DNA from: JACVRW01 sp963739095 | GTDB lineage: Bacteria > Actinomycetota > Thermoleophilia > Solirubrobacterales > Thermoleophilaceae | Direction of reading: 5' to 3' | Length of the DNA stretch: 64,000 nucleotides | Assembly: GCA_963739095.1 (NCBI GenBank) | Contig: CAVTZF010000028.1 | Coordinates: forward strand, 92,588 to 156,587 | Part shown: in pieces, positions 44,325 to 52,655 of the stretch | Layout of the letters: every line of letters begins with the position of its first letter | How positions within the stretch are numbered: the stretch's first letter is position 1 | Notes under the pieces: model-generated | The model's input: only the letters and a program-made list of their open reading frames with translations | Told to the model about the DNA's origin: nothing | The model's database searches: none | Translations under genes and position numbers: made by a program

Positions 44325-44648
44325 ATGGAGGCAGCCACCAACCACGGGAACTTCAACATCGGGGCCCTCGAGATCCGGCCCACCGAGTTCATGGCGCTCC
44401 TGGACGGCCGCCGCTTGGAGCTGACCGTCCGCGAGCTGGAGCTTCTGACCGCCCTGGCCGAGCGCCACGACCGGATCGTCAGCCGCGAGGAGCTCTACCG
44501 GAGCGTGTGGGGCGAGCCCTACCGCAAGTCGGACCGCTCTGTGGACGTCTACGTGGGGAAGCTGCGGCACAAGCTGGAGCAGGCGCGGCCCGGCCGGCAG
44601 CTCATCCACACGCACTTCGGCTTCGGCTACCGCCTGTCTTCTGACTGA
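44325..44648 (+). CDS. Orphan winged-helix DNA-binding protein (OmpR effector domain without receiver)
   Basis: 107 residues, ATG at 44325. After a 20-residue N-terminus it is entirely an OmpR-type winged helix: LELTVRELELLTALAERHDR, IVSREELYRSVWGEPYRKSD, RSVDVYVGKLRHKLEQARPG and IHTHFGFGYRLSSD. The recognition helix and wing are close to those of the divergent response regulator (SVDVFIRKVRQKLE, THFGVGYRF), suggesting both bind the same PHO-box sequence. With no receiver domain it cannot be phosphorylated in the usual way; it may be an antagonist or constitutive co-regulator. Confidence 0.85.
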   Translation: MEAATNHGNFNIGALEIRPTEFMALLDGRRLELTVRELELLTALAERHDRIVSREELYRSVWGEPYRKSDRSVDVYVGKLRHKLEQARPGRQLIHTHFGFGYRLSSD

Positions 44649-44656
44649 GACCGGCC

Positions 44657-44684
44657 TTCACACGTTTTTCACAAGACGGGCACA
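44657..44684 (+). promoter_or_regulatory. PHO-box-like triple direct repeat before pstS
   Basis: TTCACA at 44657 and 44668 and a degenerate GGCACA at 44679, each 11 bp apart, 75-102 bp upstream of the pstS start. A GGATAACAG follows and may hold the -10. Nearly the same sequence as the 44251 site. Confidence 0.65.
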
Positions 44685-44758
44685 ACCGGATAACAGACTC
44701 CCAGCGGGTCACTGAGAGTGTCGCGCCCTCAGTGTTCCAAGACAAGGAGAAGACCCGC

Positions 44759-45706
44759 ATGAGGAAGCTCCTCGTGTTCGCCGTCTGCGGTGCGCTCGCC
44801 CTGGGGGCAGCTGCCTGCGGTGATGATGACGACGACAGTGGCGGCGGCGGAGGCGGCGGCGACCTCTCCGGCACGATTCGCATCGACGGATCCAGCACGG
44901 TCGCCCCGTTCGCGCAGGCCGCCGCGGAGGAGTTCGCCGCGACGAACCCCAATGTTCGAGTGACGGTCGGCACGTCCGGCACCGGCGGCGGCTTCGAGAA
45001 GTTCTGCGCCGGCGAAACCGACATCTCGGACGCATCGCGCCCGATCGAGGACGACGAGATCGCCGTCTGCAAGAAGAACGGCATCGACTACACCGAGGTC
45101 CAGGTGGCCAACGACGGCATCGCCGTCGTCACGAACACCGACATGAAGGTCGATTGCATGACGACGGCCCAGCTCAAGGAGCTGTGGAACAAGGGCTCCA
45201 AGGTCTCGAAGCTGAGCCAGATCGACCCCAGCTTCCCGGACACGACGCTCAAGCTGTTCGGGCCCGGCACGGACTCGGGCACGTTCGACTTCTTCACTGA
45301 GCAGATCAACGGTGAGGAAGGCGTGTCGCGGACCGACTACCAGCCCTCCGAGGACGACAACGTGCTCGTGCAGGGCGTCGAGGGCGAGGCCGGCGGGCTC
45401 GGCTACTTCGGCTTCTCCTACTACGAGCAGAACCAGGACAAGCTGAACCTGGTCGGTGTCGGCGAGAGCGCCGGGAACTGCCTCAAGCCGGACTCGTCCA
45501 ACATCCAGAGCGGCGAGTACAAGCCGCTCTCGCGCCCGCTGCTGATGTACCCGAGCGCCAAGGCGATCAAGCAGCCCGAGGTCAAGGCGTTCATGGACTA
45601 CGTGCTCCAGAACTACCAGGCGATCGCCGAGGCATCGGCGATCGTGCCGATGAGCCCGGACCAGGCCTCCAAGGCCCAGACCGAGCTCGGCGGCAGCGGG
45701 AGCTAG
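44759..45706 (+). CDS. pstS: Phosphate ABC transporter substrate-binding lipoprotein
   Basis: Captures inorganic phosphate outside the membrane for PstCAB. 315 residues from ATG 44759 with AAGGAGA upstream. Lipobox LGAAAC (Cys about 20) then an Asp/Gly-rich linker (DDDDDSGGGGGGG). Phosphate-binding loops: RIDGSSTVAPF, VGTSGTGGGFEKFCAGETDI, LFGPGTDSGTFDFF. First gene of pstSCAB-phoU-ppx. Confidence 0.95.
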   Translation: MRKLLVFAVCGALALGAAACGDDDDDSGGGGGGGDLSGTIRIDGSSTVAPFAQAAAEEFAATNPNVRVTVGTSGTGGGFEKFCAGETDISDASRPIEDDEIAVCKKNGIDYTEVQVANDGIAVVTNTDMKVDCMTTAQLKELWNKGSKVSKLSQIDPSFPDTTLKLFGPGTDSGTFDFFTEQINGEEGVSRTDYQPSEDDNVLVQGVEGEAGGLGYFGFSYYEQNQDKLNLVGVGESAGNCLKPDSSNIQSGEYKPLSRPLLMYPSAKAIKQPEVKAFMDYVLQNYQAIAEASAIVPMSPDQASKAQTELGGSGS

Positions 45707-46657
45707 GTGGCAGCACGCTCCACAGCGGTTGCGAAGGGCAGCGCGGAGGCACCCGTCCTCCGCGCTGCCCGGCGCCGTTGGGGCGAGGATCTCATCAAGG
45801 GCTTGCTCATGCTGGCGGCCCTGATCTCGATCCTCACGACGACCGGGATCGTCCTCTCGCTCGCCACGGAGACGGTCCGCTTCTTCGAGGAGGTGCCGAT
45901 CACCGACTACCTGTTCGGCACCGACTGGGCGCCGCTGTTCAACCCCGCCTCCTTCGGCGTCCTGCCGCTCGTGCTCGGCACGATGGTGATCAGCGCCATC
46001 GCCATGCTCGTGGCAGTACCCCTGGGGCTTGCGGCCGCGATCTACCTGTCCGAATACGCGCGCCCGGCCGTGCGCAAGACGATCAAGCCGATCCTCGAGC
46101 TCCTGGCCGGCGTGCCCACCATCGTGTTCGGCTACTTCGCCCTGACGTTCTTCACTCCCGAGATCCTGCGCGCGATCTTCGGCGACGGCAACGTCGGGAT
46201 CTTCAACGCCCTGGCCGCCGGAATCATCATCGGCTTCCTGATCGTCCCGACCGTCGCCTCGATCTCCGAGGACTCGATGTCGGCGGTGCCCCAGTCGCTT
46301 CGCGAGGGCTCGTTCGGGCTCGGCGCCTCGAAGCTCCAGACGACCATGCGCGTGGTGTTCCCCGCCGCGCTTTCGGGCATCGTGGCGTCGGTCGTGCTCG
46401 GCTTCTCCCGGGCGGTCGGCGAGACGATGGTCGTGGTCATCGCCGCCGGCCTCCAGCCTCAATGGGGGCTCGACATCTTCCAGTCGATGGAGACGATGAC
46501 CGCCTTCATCGCCGCGACCGCGAAGGGGGACGCGTCAACCGGCAGCATCGCCTACAAGACGCTGTTCGCGGTAGGCACGACGCTGTTCGTGATCACGCTG
46601 ATCATGAACATGATCTCGATCCGCTTCGTCCGCAAGTACAGGCAGATATACGAATGA
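45707..46657 (+). CDS. pstC: Phosphate ABC transporter permease PstC
   Basis: 316 residues, GTG directly after the pstS stop. Six membrane helices, starting LIKGLLMLAALISILTTTGI. EAA-type loop REGSFGLGASKLQTTMRVV for docking to PstB; LLAGVPTIVFGYFALTFF and GFSRAVGETMVVVIAAG are PstC-typical. Its TGA overlaps the pstA ATG. Confidence 0.95.
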   Translation: MAARSTAVAKGSAEAPVLRAARRRWGEDLIKGLLMLAALISILTTTGIVLSLATETVRFFEEVPITDYLFGTDWAPLFNPASFGVLPLVLGTMVISAIAMLVAVPLGLAAAIYLSEYARPAVRKTIKPILELLAGVPTIVFGYFALTFFTPEILRAIFGDGNVGIFNALAAGIIIGFLIVPTVASISEDSMSAVPQSLREGSFGLGASKLQTTMRVVFPAALSGIVASVVLGFSRAVGETMVVVIAAGLQPQWGLDIFQSMETMTAFIAATAKGDASTGSIAYKTLFAVGTTLFVITLIMNMISIRFVRKYRQIYE

Positions 46658-47556
46658 GCGCCGTCAGCGACGCCAGCGCGGAACCTGTCGGCCGCCCGTC
46701 CTCGAAGAACCGCGCGAAGGACCGCGGCTTCCTCTTCGCGCTGCTCTTCTGCGTGGGCGTCTCGATCGCGCTGCTCGGCGTCCTGCTCGTCGACGTCGTG
46801 GCGGACGGCGCCGGGAGCCTGACCTGGGAATTCATCACAAGCTTCTCGTCCATCAACGCGGACCAGTCCGGCATCCAGGCGGCCTTCTGGGGGACGATCT
46901 GGCTGATGGTGGTGTGCGCTGCGTTCATCATCCCCGTGGGCGTCGCCACCGCGATCTACCTGGAGGAGTACGCGGACGCGACCCGCTGGTACAACCGCCT
47001 GATCGAGCTGAACATCCAGAACCTGGCCGCTGTGCCCTCGATCGTCTACGGGATCCTCGGCCTGGCCTTTCTCGTGCGCGGCCCGCTCGACCTCGGCCCG
47101 GTGGTCCTGGCCGGCGGCCTCACGCTCGGGCTGCTCGTGCTGCCCGTCGTCATCATCGCCGCTCGCGAGGCCATCCGCGCCGTGCCGCCCTCGATCCGCG
47201 AGGGCTCGATGGCCCTCGGCGCGACCCAGTGGCAGACGATCTGGCGCCAGGTCCTGCCCGCGGCGGTGCCAGGGATCGCGACCGGCGTGATCCTCGCCCT
47301 GGCCCGCGCCATCGGCGAGACCGCTCCGCTGATCGTGATTGGAGCGGCGACCTTCATCGCATTCAACCCCGAGGGCCTCGACTCGTTCTTCACGGCGATG
47401 CCGATCCAGATCTTCGACTGGATCTCCCGGCCCTCCAACGACGTCAACGACTATCGACCGCTCGCAGCCGCCGGAATCCTGCTGCTGATGATCATGCTCG
47501 TACTCATGAACAGCGTCGCGATCTGGTTGCGGAATCGTTACGAGCAGAAGTGGTGA
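46654..47556 (+). CDS. pstA: Phosphate ABC transporter permease PstA
   Basis: 300 residues, ATG overlapping the pstC stop (ATGA). Membrane helices include FLFALLFCVGVSIALLGVLL and LGLLVLPVVIIAAREAI. LAAVPSIVYGILGLAFL and the coupling loop REGSMALGATQWQTIWRQV are typical of PstA, as is LARAIGETAPLIVIGA. Forms the channel with PstC. Confidence 0.95.
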   Translation: MSAVSDASAEPVGRPSSKNRAKDRGFLFALLFCVGVSIALLGVLLVDVVADGAGSLTWEFITSFSSINADQSGIQAAFWGTIWLMVVCAAFIIPVGVATAIYLEEYADATRWYNRLIELNIQNLAAVPSIVYGILGLAFLVRGPLDLGPVVLAGGLTLGLLVLPVVIIAAREAIRAVPPSIREGSMALGATQWQTIWRQVLPAAVPGIATGVILALARAIGETAPLIVIGAATFIAFNPEGLDSFFTAMPIQIFDWISRPSNDVNDYRPLAAAGILLLMIMLVLMNSVAIWLRNRYEQKW

Positions 47557-47567
47557 GGTGAAATAGA

Positions 47568-48503
47568 GTGGCGGAGCACATGACCGAGCCGCAGGACATC
47601 GAGCCGGCCGAGCGGGAAGAGCGGCAGCGGCAGCGCGGCCTCAGCCAGCCGCTCGAGGTCCGCTCACCGCACGGCGACGCCATCGCGCCGGCAATCAAGG
47701 GCGTACCGCAGGCGGAGCGGAAGCCGCGCGAGGCGATCTTCGCGCTGCACGACGTCATGGTCTCGTACAACGGGAAGCCGGCCGTCCGAGGAGTCTCCTT
47801 CGACATCGGCAAGAACGAGATCACCGCGCTGATCGGCCCCTCCGGCTGCGGCAAGTCGACGCTGATCCGCTGCTTCAACCGCATGAACGACCTGATCCCG
47901 GGCGCGACCGTGGAGGGCGAGGTGCTCTACCACGGCCAGAACCTGTACGCGCCGCAGGTCGACGCGGTCGAGGTGCGCAAGCGCATCGGCATGGTCTTCC
48001 AGAAGCCCAACCCGTTCCCCAAGTCGATCTACGACAACATCGCCTTCGGCCCGCGCGTGCTCGGCATGAAGGGGAACATGGATGAGACCGTCGAGGGCGC
48101 ACTCACCCAGGCGGCCCTCTGGGACGAGGTCAAGGACCGGCTCAAGACAAACGCCTTCGGCATGTCGGGCGGCCAGCAGCAGCGGCTCTGCATCGCCCGC
48201 TGCCTGGCGGTCGAGCCCGACGTGATCCTGATGGACGAGCCCTGCTCGGCGCTCGACCCGATCTCGACCGGCAAGATCGAGGACCTCATGCTCAAGCTGA
48301 AGAACGAGTACTCGATCGTCATCGTGACCCACAACATGCAGCAGGCGGCGCGCGTCTCCGACAAGACCGCCTTCTTCACGGTCGAGCTCAGCGACGACGA
48401 GCACCGCACCGGGCGGGTCGTCGAGTTCGACGACACCGAGAAGATCTTCACCAATCCCGACGACCCGCGCACGGAGGCGTACGTCACCGGCAAGGTCGGC
48501 TGA
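47568..48503 (+). CDS. pstB: Phosphate ABC transporter ATPase PstB
   Basis: 311 residues, longer than the usual 250 because of a 45-residue charged N-terminal extension (TEPQDIEPAEREERQRQRG). Walker A GPSGCGKST, Q-loop GMVFQKPNPFP, ABC signature MSGGQQQRLCIAR, Walker B VILMDEPCSALDP, switch His in VTHNM. GTG at 47568 has GAGGTG upstream; ATG 47580 is an alternative four codons in. Confidence 0.95.
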   Translation: MAEHMTEPQDIEPAEREERQRQRGLSQPLEVRSPHGDAIAPAIKGVPQAERKPREAIFALHDVMVSYNGKPAVRGVSFDIGKNEITALIGPSGCGKSTLIRCFNRMNDLIPGATVEGEVLYHGQNLYAPQVDAVEVRKRIGMVFQKPNPFPKSIYDNIAFGPRVLGMKGNMDETVEGALTQAALWDEVKDRLKTNAFGMSGGQQQRLCIARCLAVEPDVILMDEPCSALDPISTGKIEDLMLKLKNEYSIVIVTHNMQQAARVSDKTAFFTVELSDDEHRTGRVVEFDDTEKIFTNPDDPRTEAYVTGKVG

Positions 48504-48513
48504 GGCAGCTAGC

Positions 48514-49215
48514 GTGGCGGACACGACTCGCCTCCAGTTCCAGGAAGAGCTCGCTCAGCTCGAGAAGCAGGCGATGGGCGCGTTGCCGATGGTGGTGACG
48601 GCGCTCGAGCGCGCGCTTGAGACCGTCCAGCACCAGGACGTCGAGCTCGCCAGCATGGTGATCGCAGACGACGACCGCATCGACGGCCGCTACCTCGAGG
48701 TGCACCAGGGCGTGCTGTCACTGCTCGCGCTGCAGGCGCCCGTCGCGGGTGACCTGCGCCTGGTCGCGGCGCTGCTCCACATCATCAAGCACATCGAGCG
48801 CATGGGCGACCAGTGCGTGAACATGGCGAAGCTCGTGCCGCTCGCCGGCCACGAGCCGCCGGCGGACCCCGACATCCTCGACCTGATCGCGCGCATGGGT
48901 GCCCAGGCCCGCCAGCAGGTGATCCAGTGCGGGCAGGCGTTCGAGCGGCGCGACGTCGAGATGGCGCGCGACCTCGTCCGCCAGGACGACGAGATCGACA
49001 AGCTGAACCGGCAGGTCTTCCACCGCGCGCTCGAGATCGGCGACGACCCCGATCAGCGCGAGTGGGGCATGCACATGATGCTCGTGGCGCGCTGCATCGA
49101 GCGCGTAGGGGACAATGCGGTCGACATCGGCGAGCAGACCGCCTTCGTCGTCACCGGCCTGTTTCGCGAGTTCGAGGACGCCTCGCATCCCGAGCTCGCG
49201 CCCCCCACTGCTTGA
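48514..49215 (+). CDS. phoU: Phosphate transport regulator PhoU
   Basis: 233 residues, GTG at 48514. Two repeated PhoU three-helix bundles (about 1-110 and 118-220) with metal-binding E/D patterns: LEVHQGVLSLLALQAPVAGD, LRLVAALLHIIKHIERMGDQ, and in the second half LVARCIERVGDNAVDIGEQT. It inhibits Pi signalling and uptake when phosphate is plentiful by contacting PstB and a PhoR-type kinase. Its stop overlaps the ppx start. Confidence 0.95.
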   Translation: MADTTRLQFQEELAQLEKQAMGALPMVVTALERALETVQHQDVELASMVIADDDRIDGRYLEVHQGVLSLLALQAPVAGDLRLVAALLHIIKHIERMGDQCVNMAKLVPLAGHEPPADPDILDLIARMGAQARQQVIQCGQAFERRDVEMARDLVRQDDEIDKLNRQVFHRALEIGDDPDQREWGMHMMLVARCIERVGDNAVDIGEQTAFVVTGLFREFEDASHPELAPPTA

Positions 49216-50096
49216 TCTGCGCCTGCATCGACATCGGTAGCAACACGACGCGGCTGCTCGTTGCCGACGCCGGCGACGGCGCGCTGCGGGAGCTCGTGAC
49301 CCAGCGCGCCTTCACGCGCATCGGCAGGAGCATGCAGGGCGGGGGCCAGATCCCCCAGGAGAAGATCGACGAGACCGCCGAGGTGGTGCGCACGCAGGTG
49401 GCCGTCGCGAACGAGGTGGGCGCCGAGCAGATCGTCGCGGTGGCAACGGCGGCGATCCGCAACGCCCCCAACCGCGAGGAGCTCGTGGAGGCGGTCGAGG
49501 AGGCCGCCGGCACAGAGCTGTCCGTGCTGACGGGCGAGGAGGAGGCGCGGCTGTCGTTCGTCGGCGCCACCCGCACCCTGCTGCGCCCCGTCGAGGGCGC
49601 GATCGCCGTGATCGACGTCGGCGGCGGGTCCAGCGAGATTGCGATCGGAGAGTCCGACGGGCGCATGGAGTGGTCCGAGTCGTTCCGGATCGGGTCCGGC
49701 TTCCTCGCCGACTCGTACCTGCGCTCCGACCCGCCCTCGGTCGACGAGCTCGAGAAGGTACGGCGCCACATCGACGGGACGTTCGAGGGGCTCGAACCGC
49801 CGCCCGCGCAGCACGCCGTCGCCGTCGGCGGCACGGCGACCTCGCTGCGGCGGCTCGTCGGCGCCGAGCTCGCGCACGACACGCTCGAGCGCGGGATCAG
49901 GGTTCTCTCGCTGACGCCGATCGCGGAGGTCGCGCGCCGCTTCGAGCTCGACACCGAGCGCGTGCGGCTGCTGCCCGCCGGCATCCTCGTGCTCGAGGCG
50001 ATCTCGGACCTCCTGCAGCTCCCGCTGCGGATCGCGCGGGGCGGGCTGCGCGAGGGCGTCCTGCTCGAGCTGGTCGAGGGCCGCCAGCTTGCCTAG
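49212..50096 (+). CDS. ppx: Exopolyphosphatase/pppGpp phosphatase family protein
   Basis: 294 residues from a TTG at 49212 overlapping the phoU TGA (TTGA). ASKHA fold: phosphate-1 IDIGSNTTRLLVAD, AVATAAIRNAPNREEL, TGEEEARLSFVGA, phosphate-2 IDVGGGSSEIAIGE, adenosine-like AVGGTATSLRRL. The short length matches the Ppx1/Ppx2 actinobacterial type lacking the C-terminal HD region. Releases Pi from polyphosphate or hydrolyses pppGpp; which of the two cannot be told. Convergent with sixA, overlapping 4 bp. Confidence 0.92.
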   Translation: MICACIDIGSNTTRLLVADAGDGALRELVTQRAFTRIGRSMQGGGQIPQEKIDETAEVVRTQVAVANEVGAEQIVAVATAAIRNAPNREELVEAVEEAAGTELSVLTGEEEARLSFVGATRTLLRPVEGAIAVIDVGGGSSEIAIGESDGRMEWSESFRIGSGFLADSYLRSDPPSVDELEKVRRHIDGTFEGLEPPPAQHAVAVGGTATSLRRLVGAELAHDTLERGIRVLSLTPIAEVARRFELDTERVRLLPAGILVLEAISDLLQLPLRIARGGLREGVLLELVEGRQLA

Positions 50097-50527
50097 GAGC
50101 GCGCGATCCGCTTGATCTCGGCTGCGCGCATGAGCACGCGCAGCTCACCGGCCTCGATGGCCGCCAGGCCGCCCTTCTTGATGTCCACGTCGCCGCCGGT
50201 GAGCTCGCGCACCGCGTTCGAGAAGTCGGGCTCGTGGCCGACGAGCAGCACGTCCTCGCCGGTCTCGGCCGCCAGCTCGAGCGGGTCGAAGCGCCCGCCC
50301 GCGAGCTTGGGCTCCTCCTGCGGCTCGATGCCGAGTGGCTCGCAGGCGAGGGCGGCGCTGTCGGCCGCACGCTTCTTCGGGCTCGTCAGGCATGCCTCGA
50401 ATTTCACGCCGAGCTCCTTCAGGGCGGCACCGGCGGCGCGGGCCTGGCGACGCCCCTTGTCGGTCAGCGGCCGCTCCGCGTCGGGCGAGCCGGGCTCGGC
50501 ATCCCCATGTCGCAACAACCAAATCAC
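50093..50527 (-). CDS. sixA: SixA-type phosphohistidine phosphatase
   Basis: 144 residues, GTG at 50527. Histidine phosphatase: WLLRHGDAEPGSPDAERPLT (catalytic His and Arg), CLTSPKKRAADSA, and second His in VLLVGHEPDFSNAV. The small one-domain size fits SixA, which removes phosphate from phosphohistidine in phosphorelay proteins. It is divergent from ppk1 (24 bp between starts), whose enzyme forms a phosphohistidine intermediate; CHAD/Ppk-SixA neighbourhoods are common. Confidence 0.88.
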   Translation of the reverse strand: MIWLLRHGDAEPGSPDAERPLTDKGRRQARAAGAALKELGVKFEACLTSPKKRAADSAALACEPLGIEPQEEPKLAGGRFDPLELAAETGEDVLLVGHEPDFSNAVRELTGGDVDIKKGGLAAIEAGELRVLMRAAEIKRIARS

Positions 50528-50551
50528 GGCGAAGCACCATAATCGACGCTT

Positions 50552-52636
50552 GTGGAAGCAGTAACCGCCCCATCCGAAGCACCCTCGCTGGATTCACCCG
50601 AGCTCTACAACAACCGAGAGCTGTCCTGGCTCCAGTTCAACGAGCGCGTTCTGGAGCTGGCGGAGGACGAGCGGACGCCGCTGCTGGAGCGCGTCAAGTT
50701 CTGCGCCATCTACGCCTCCAACCTCGACGAGTTCGTCATGGTGCGCGTGGCCGGCCTGCACGACCAGGTCGACGCCGGCATCGACGCCCGCGGCGTCGAC
50801 GGCCTGTCCCCGAGCGAGACGCTCGAGCGGATCGACGAGCGAAATCGCGAGCTCGGCGCCCGCCACTCGCGCGTCTGGGACGAGGAGCTGAGCCGCGCGC
50901 TCGCGGAGCAGGGCATCCGGGTGGTCGACTGCGCGCGCTGCAACCCGGAGGAGCTCCAGGCGATCGACCGCATCTTCGCCGAGCAGATCTTCCCGGTGCT
51001 GACGCCGCTTGCGGTCGGACCCGGACGTCCCTTCCCCTACATCTCGAACCTCTCGCTCTCATTGGCGGTCTGGCTGCGCGATCCGGTCTCGCGCGCCGAG
51101 ACGTTCGCGCGCGTGAAGGTGCCGAAGGAGGTGCTGCCGCGCTTCGTGCGGATCGGCGACGACATGTTCGTCCCGCTCGAGGACATCATCGCGCGCCACC
51201 TCGACTCGCTCTTCCCGGGCATGGAGATCCTCCGCCATGACTACTTCCGTGTCACGCGCGACGCCGACTTCACCGTGTCCGACGAGGCGGACGACCTGCT
51301 GCGCGCGGTCGAGGACGAGCTGCGCCGGCGGCGCTTCGGCGAGGTCGTCCGGCTCGAGGTGTCCTCCTCGATGGACCCGGACATGCGCGAGTACCTGATC
51401 GAGCAGCTCGCCGTCGACGAGGCGCAGGTCGTGGACGTCTCCGGCGTGCTCGACCTCGAGGACCTGTGGCAGCTCTACGGGGTCGAAGGCCACCGCGAGC
51501 TGCGCGACGAGCCCTGGACCCCCGTGCCGCCGCCTGCCTTCACGGACGGCGATGACGGGCCCGCCGACCTGATGGCGGCGATGCGCGCCGGCGACGTCCT
51601 CGTCCACCACCCGTACGACTCGTTCGCGGCCAGCGTCGAGCGCTTCGTCCAGCAGGCTGTCCGCGATCCGGACGTGCTCGCGATAAAGCTGACCGTGTAT
51701 CGCACCTCGGACGACTCGACGCTGGTCCCGTCGCTGATCGAGGCGGCGGAGAGCGGCAAGCAGGCCGTCTGCCTCGTCGAGTTGAAGGCGCGCTTCGACG
51801 AGAGCCGCAACATCGGCTGGGCGCGCGCATTGGAGGAGGCGGGCGCGCACGTGGTTCACGGCCTGCCCGGGCTCAAGACGCACGCGAAGGCGCTGCTCGT
51901 GGTGCGCCGCGAGGGCAGCGGTGTGCGCCACTACGTGCACATCGGAACCGGTAACTACCACGCCAAGACGGCGCGCCTGTACGAGGACTTCGGCCTCTTC
52001 ACGACGGACCGCGAGATCGCCCAGGACGTGGCCGAGCTGTTCAACTCGCTGACGGGGATCGCGCGCTCGCCCGACTACCGCAAGGCGATCGTCGCCCCCG
52101 ACCACATGCGCAAGTGGTTCCTGCGCGAGGTCGAGCGCACCATCGAGGCGCACGAGGCCGGCCTCGACACGCGCATCGTGCTGAAGATGAACTCGCTCGT
52201 CGACCCGCGCTCGATCCGCGCGCTCTACGAGGCTTCGCAGGCCGGCGTGCGCGTCGAGGTGAACGTGCGCGGCATCTGCTGCCTGCGCCCCGGCGTGTCG
52301 GGCGTCTCCGAGAACATCCAGGTGACCTCGGTGGTCGGGCGCTTCCTCGAACACGCGCGCGTGTACGGGTTCCAGCGCGGCGAGGAGCGCCGCTACTGGA
52401 TGGGCTCGGCCGACCTGATGCCGCGCAACCTCGACACGCGCGTCGAGCTGCTGGCGCCGGTCACGGACCCCGGGCTCGTCGCGGAGCTCGAGGACACGCT
52501 CGCCCGCTGCCTCGCAGACAACACCTTCGCGTGGGAGCTCGGGGCCGACGGCTCGTGGCAGCGCCGCACCGAGGGCACGCGCTCGGTGCACCGCGAGCTG
52601 ATGGAGCGCGCGCTCGAGCGCGCCTCAGCCGAGTAG
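50552..52636 (+). CDS. ppk1: Polyphosphate kinase 1
   Basis: 694 residues, GTG at 50552. N domain LYNNRELSWLQFNERVLELA; head domain with FPYISNLSLSLAVWL; catalytic C1/C2 domains with TVYRTSDDSTLVPSL, LKARFDESRNIGWARALEEAG, the autophosphorylated His in GLKTHAKALLVVRR and HIGTGNYHAKTARLYEDFGLFT; second His region VDPRSIRALYEAS, NVRGICCLRPGV. Synthesises polyphosphate from ATP. With ppx it forms a synthesis/degradation pair next to the Pst system. Confidence 0.96.
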   Translation: MEAVTAPSEAPSLDSPELYNNRELSWLQFNERVLELAEDERTPLLERVKFCAIYASNLDEFVMVRVAGLHDQVDAGIDARGVDGLSPSETLERIDERNRELGARHSRVWDEELSRALAEQGIRVVDCARCNPEELQAIDRIFAEQIFPVLTPLAVGPGRPFPYISNLSLSLAVWLRDPVSRAETFARVKVPKEVLPRFVRIGDDMFVPLEDIIARHLDSLFPGMEILRHDYFRVTRDADFTVSDEADDLLRAVEDELRRRRFGEVVRLEVSSSMDPDMREYLIEQLAVDEAQVVDVSGVLDLEDLWQLYGVEGHRELRDEPWTPVPPPAFTDGDDGPADLMAAMRAGDVLVHHPYDSFAASVERFVQQAVRDPDVLAIKLTVYRTSDDSTLVPSLIEAAESGKQAVCLVELKARFDESRNIGWARALEEAGAHVVHGLPGLKTHAKALLVVRREGSGVRHYVHIGTGNYHAKTARLYEDFGLFTTDREIAQDVAELFNSLTGIARSPDYRKAIVAPDHMRKWFLREVERTIEAHEAGLDTRIVLKMNSLVDPRSIRALYEASQAGVRVEVNVRGICCLRPGVSGVSENIQVTSVVGRFLEHARVYGFQRGEERRYWMGSADLMPRNLDTRVELLAPVTDPGLVAELEDTLARCLADNTFAWELGADGSWQRRTEGTRSVHRELMERALERASAE

Positions 52637-52655
52637 CGAGCGCCCTCGGCGCGCG

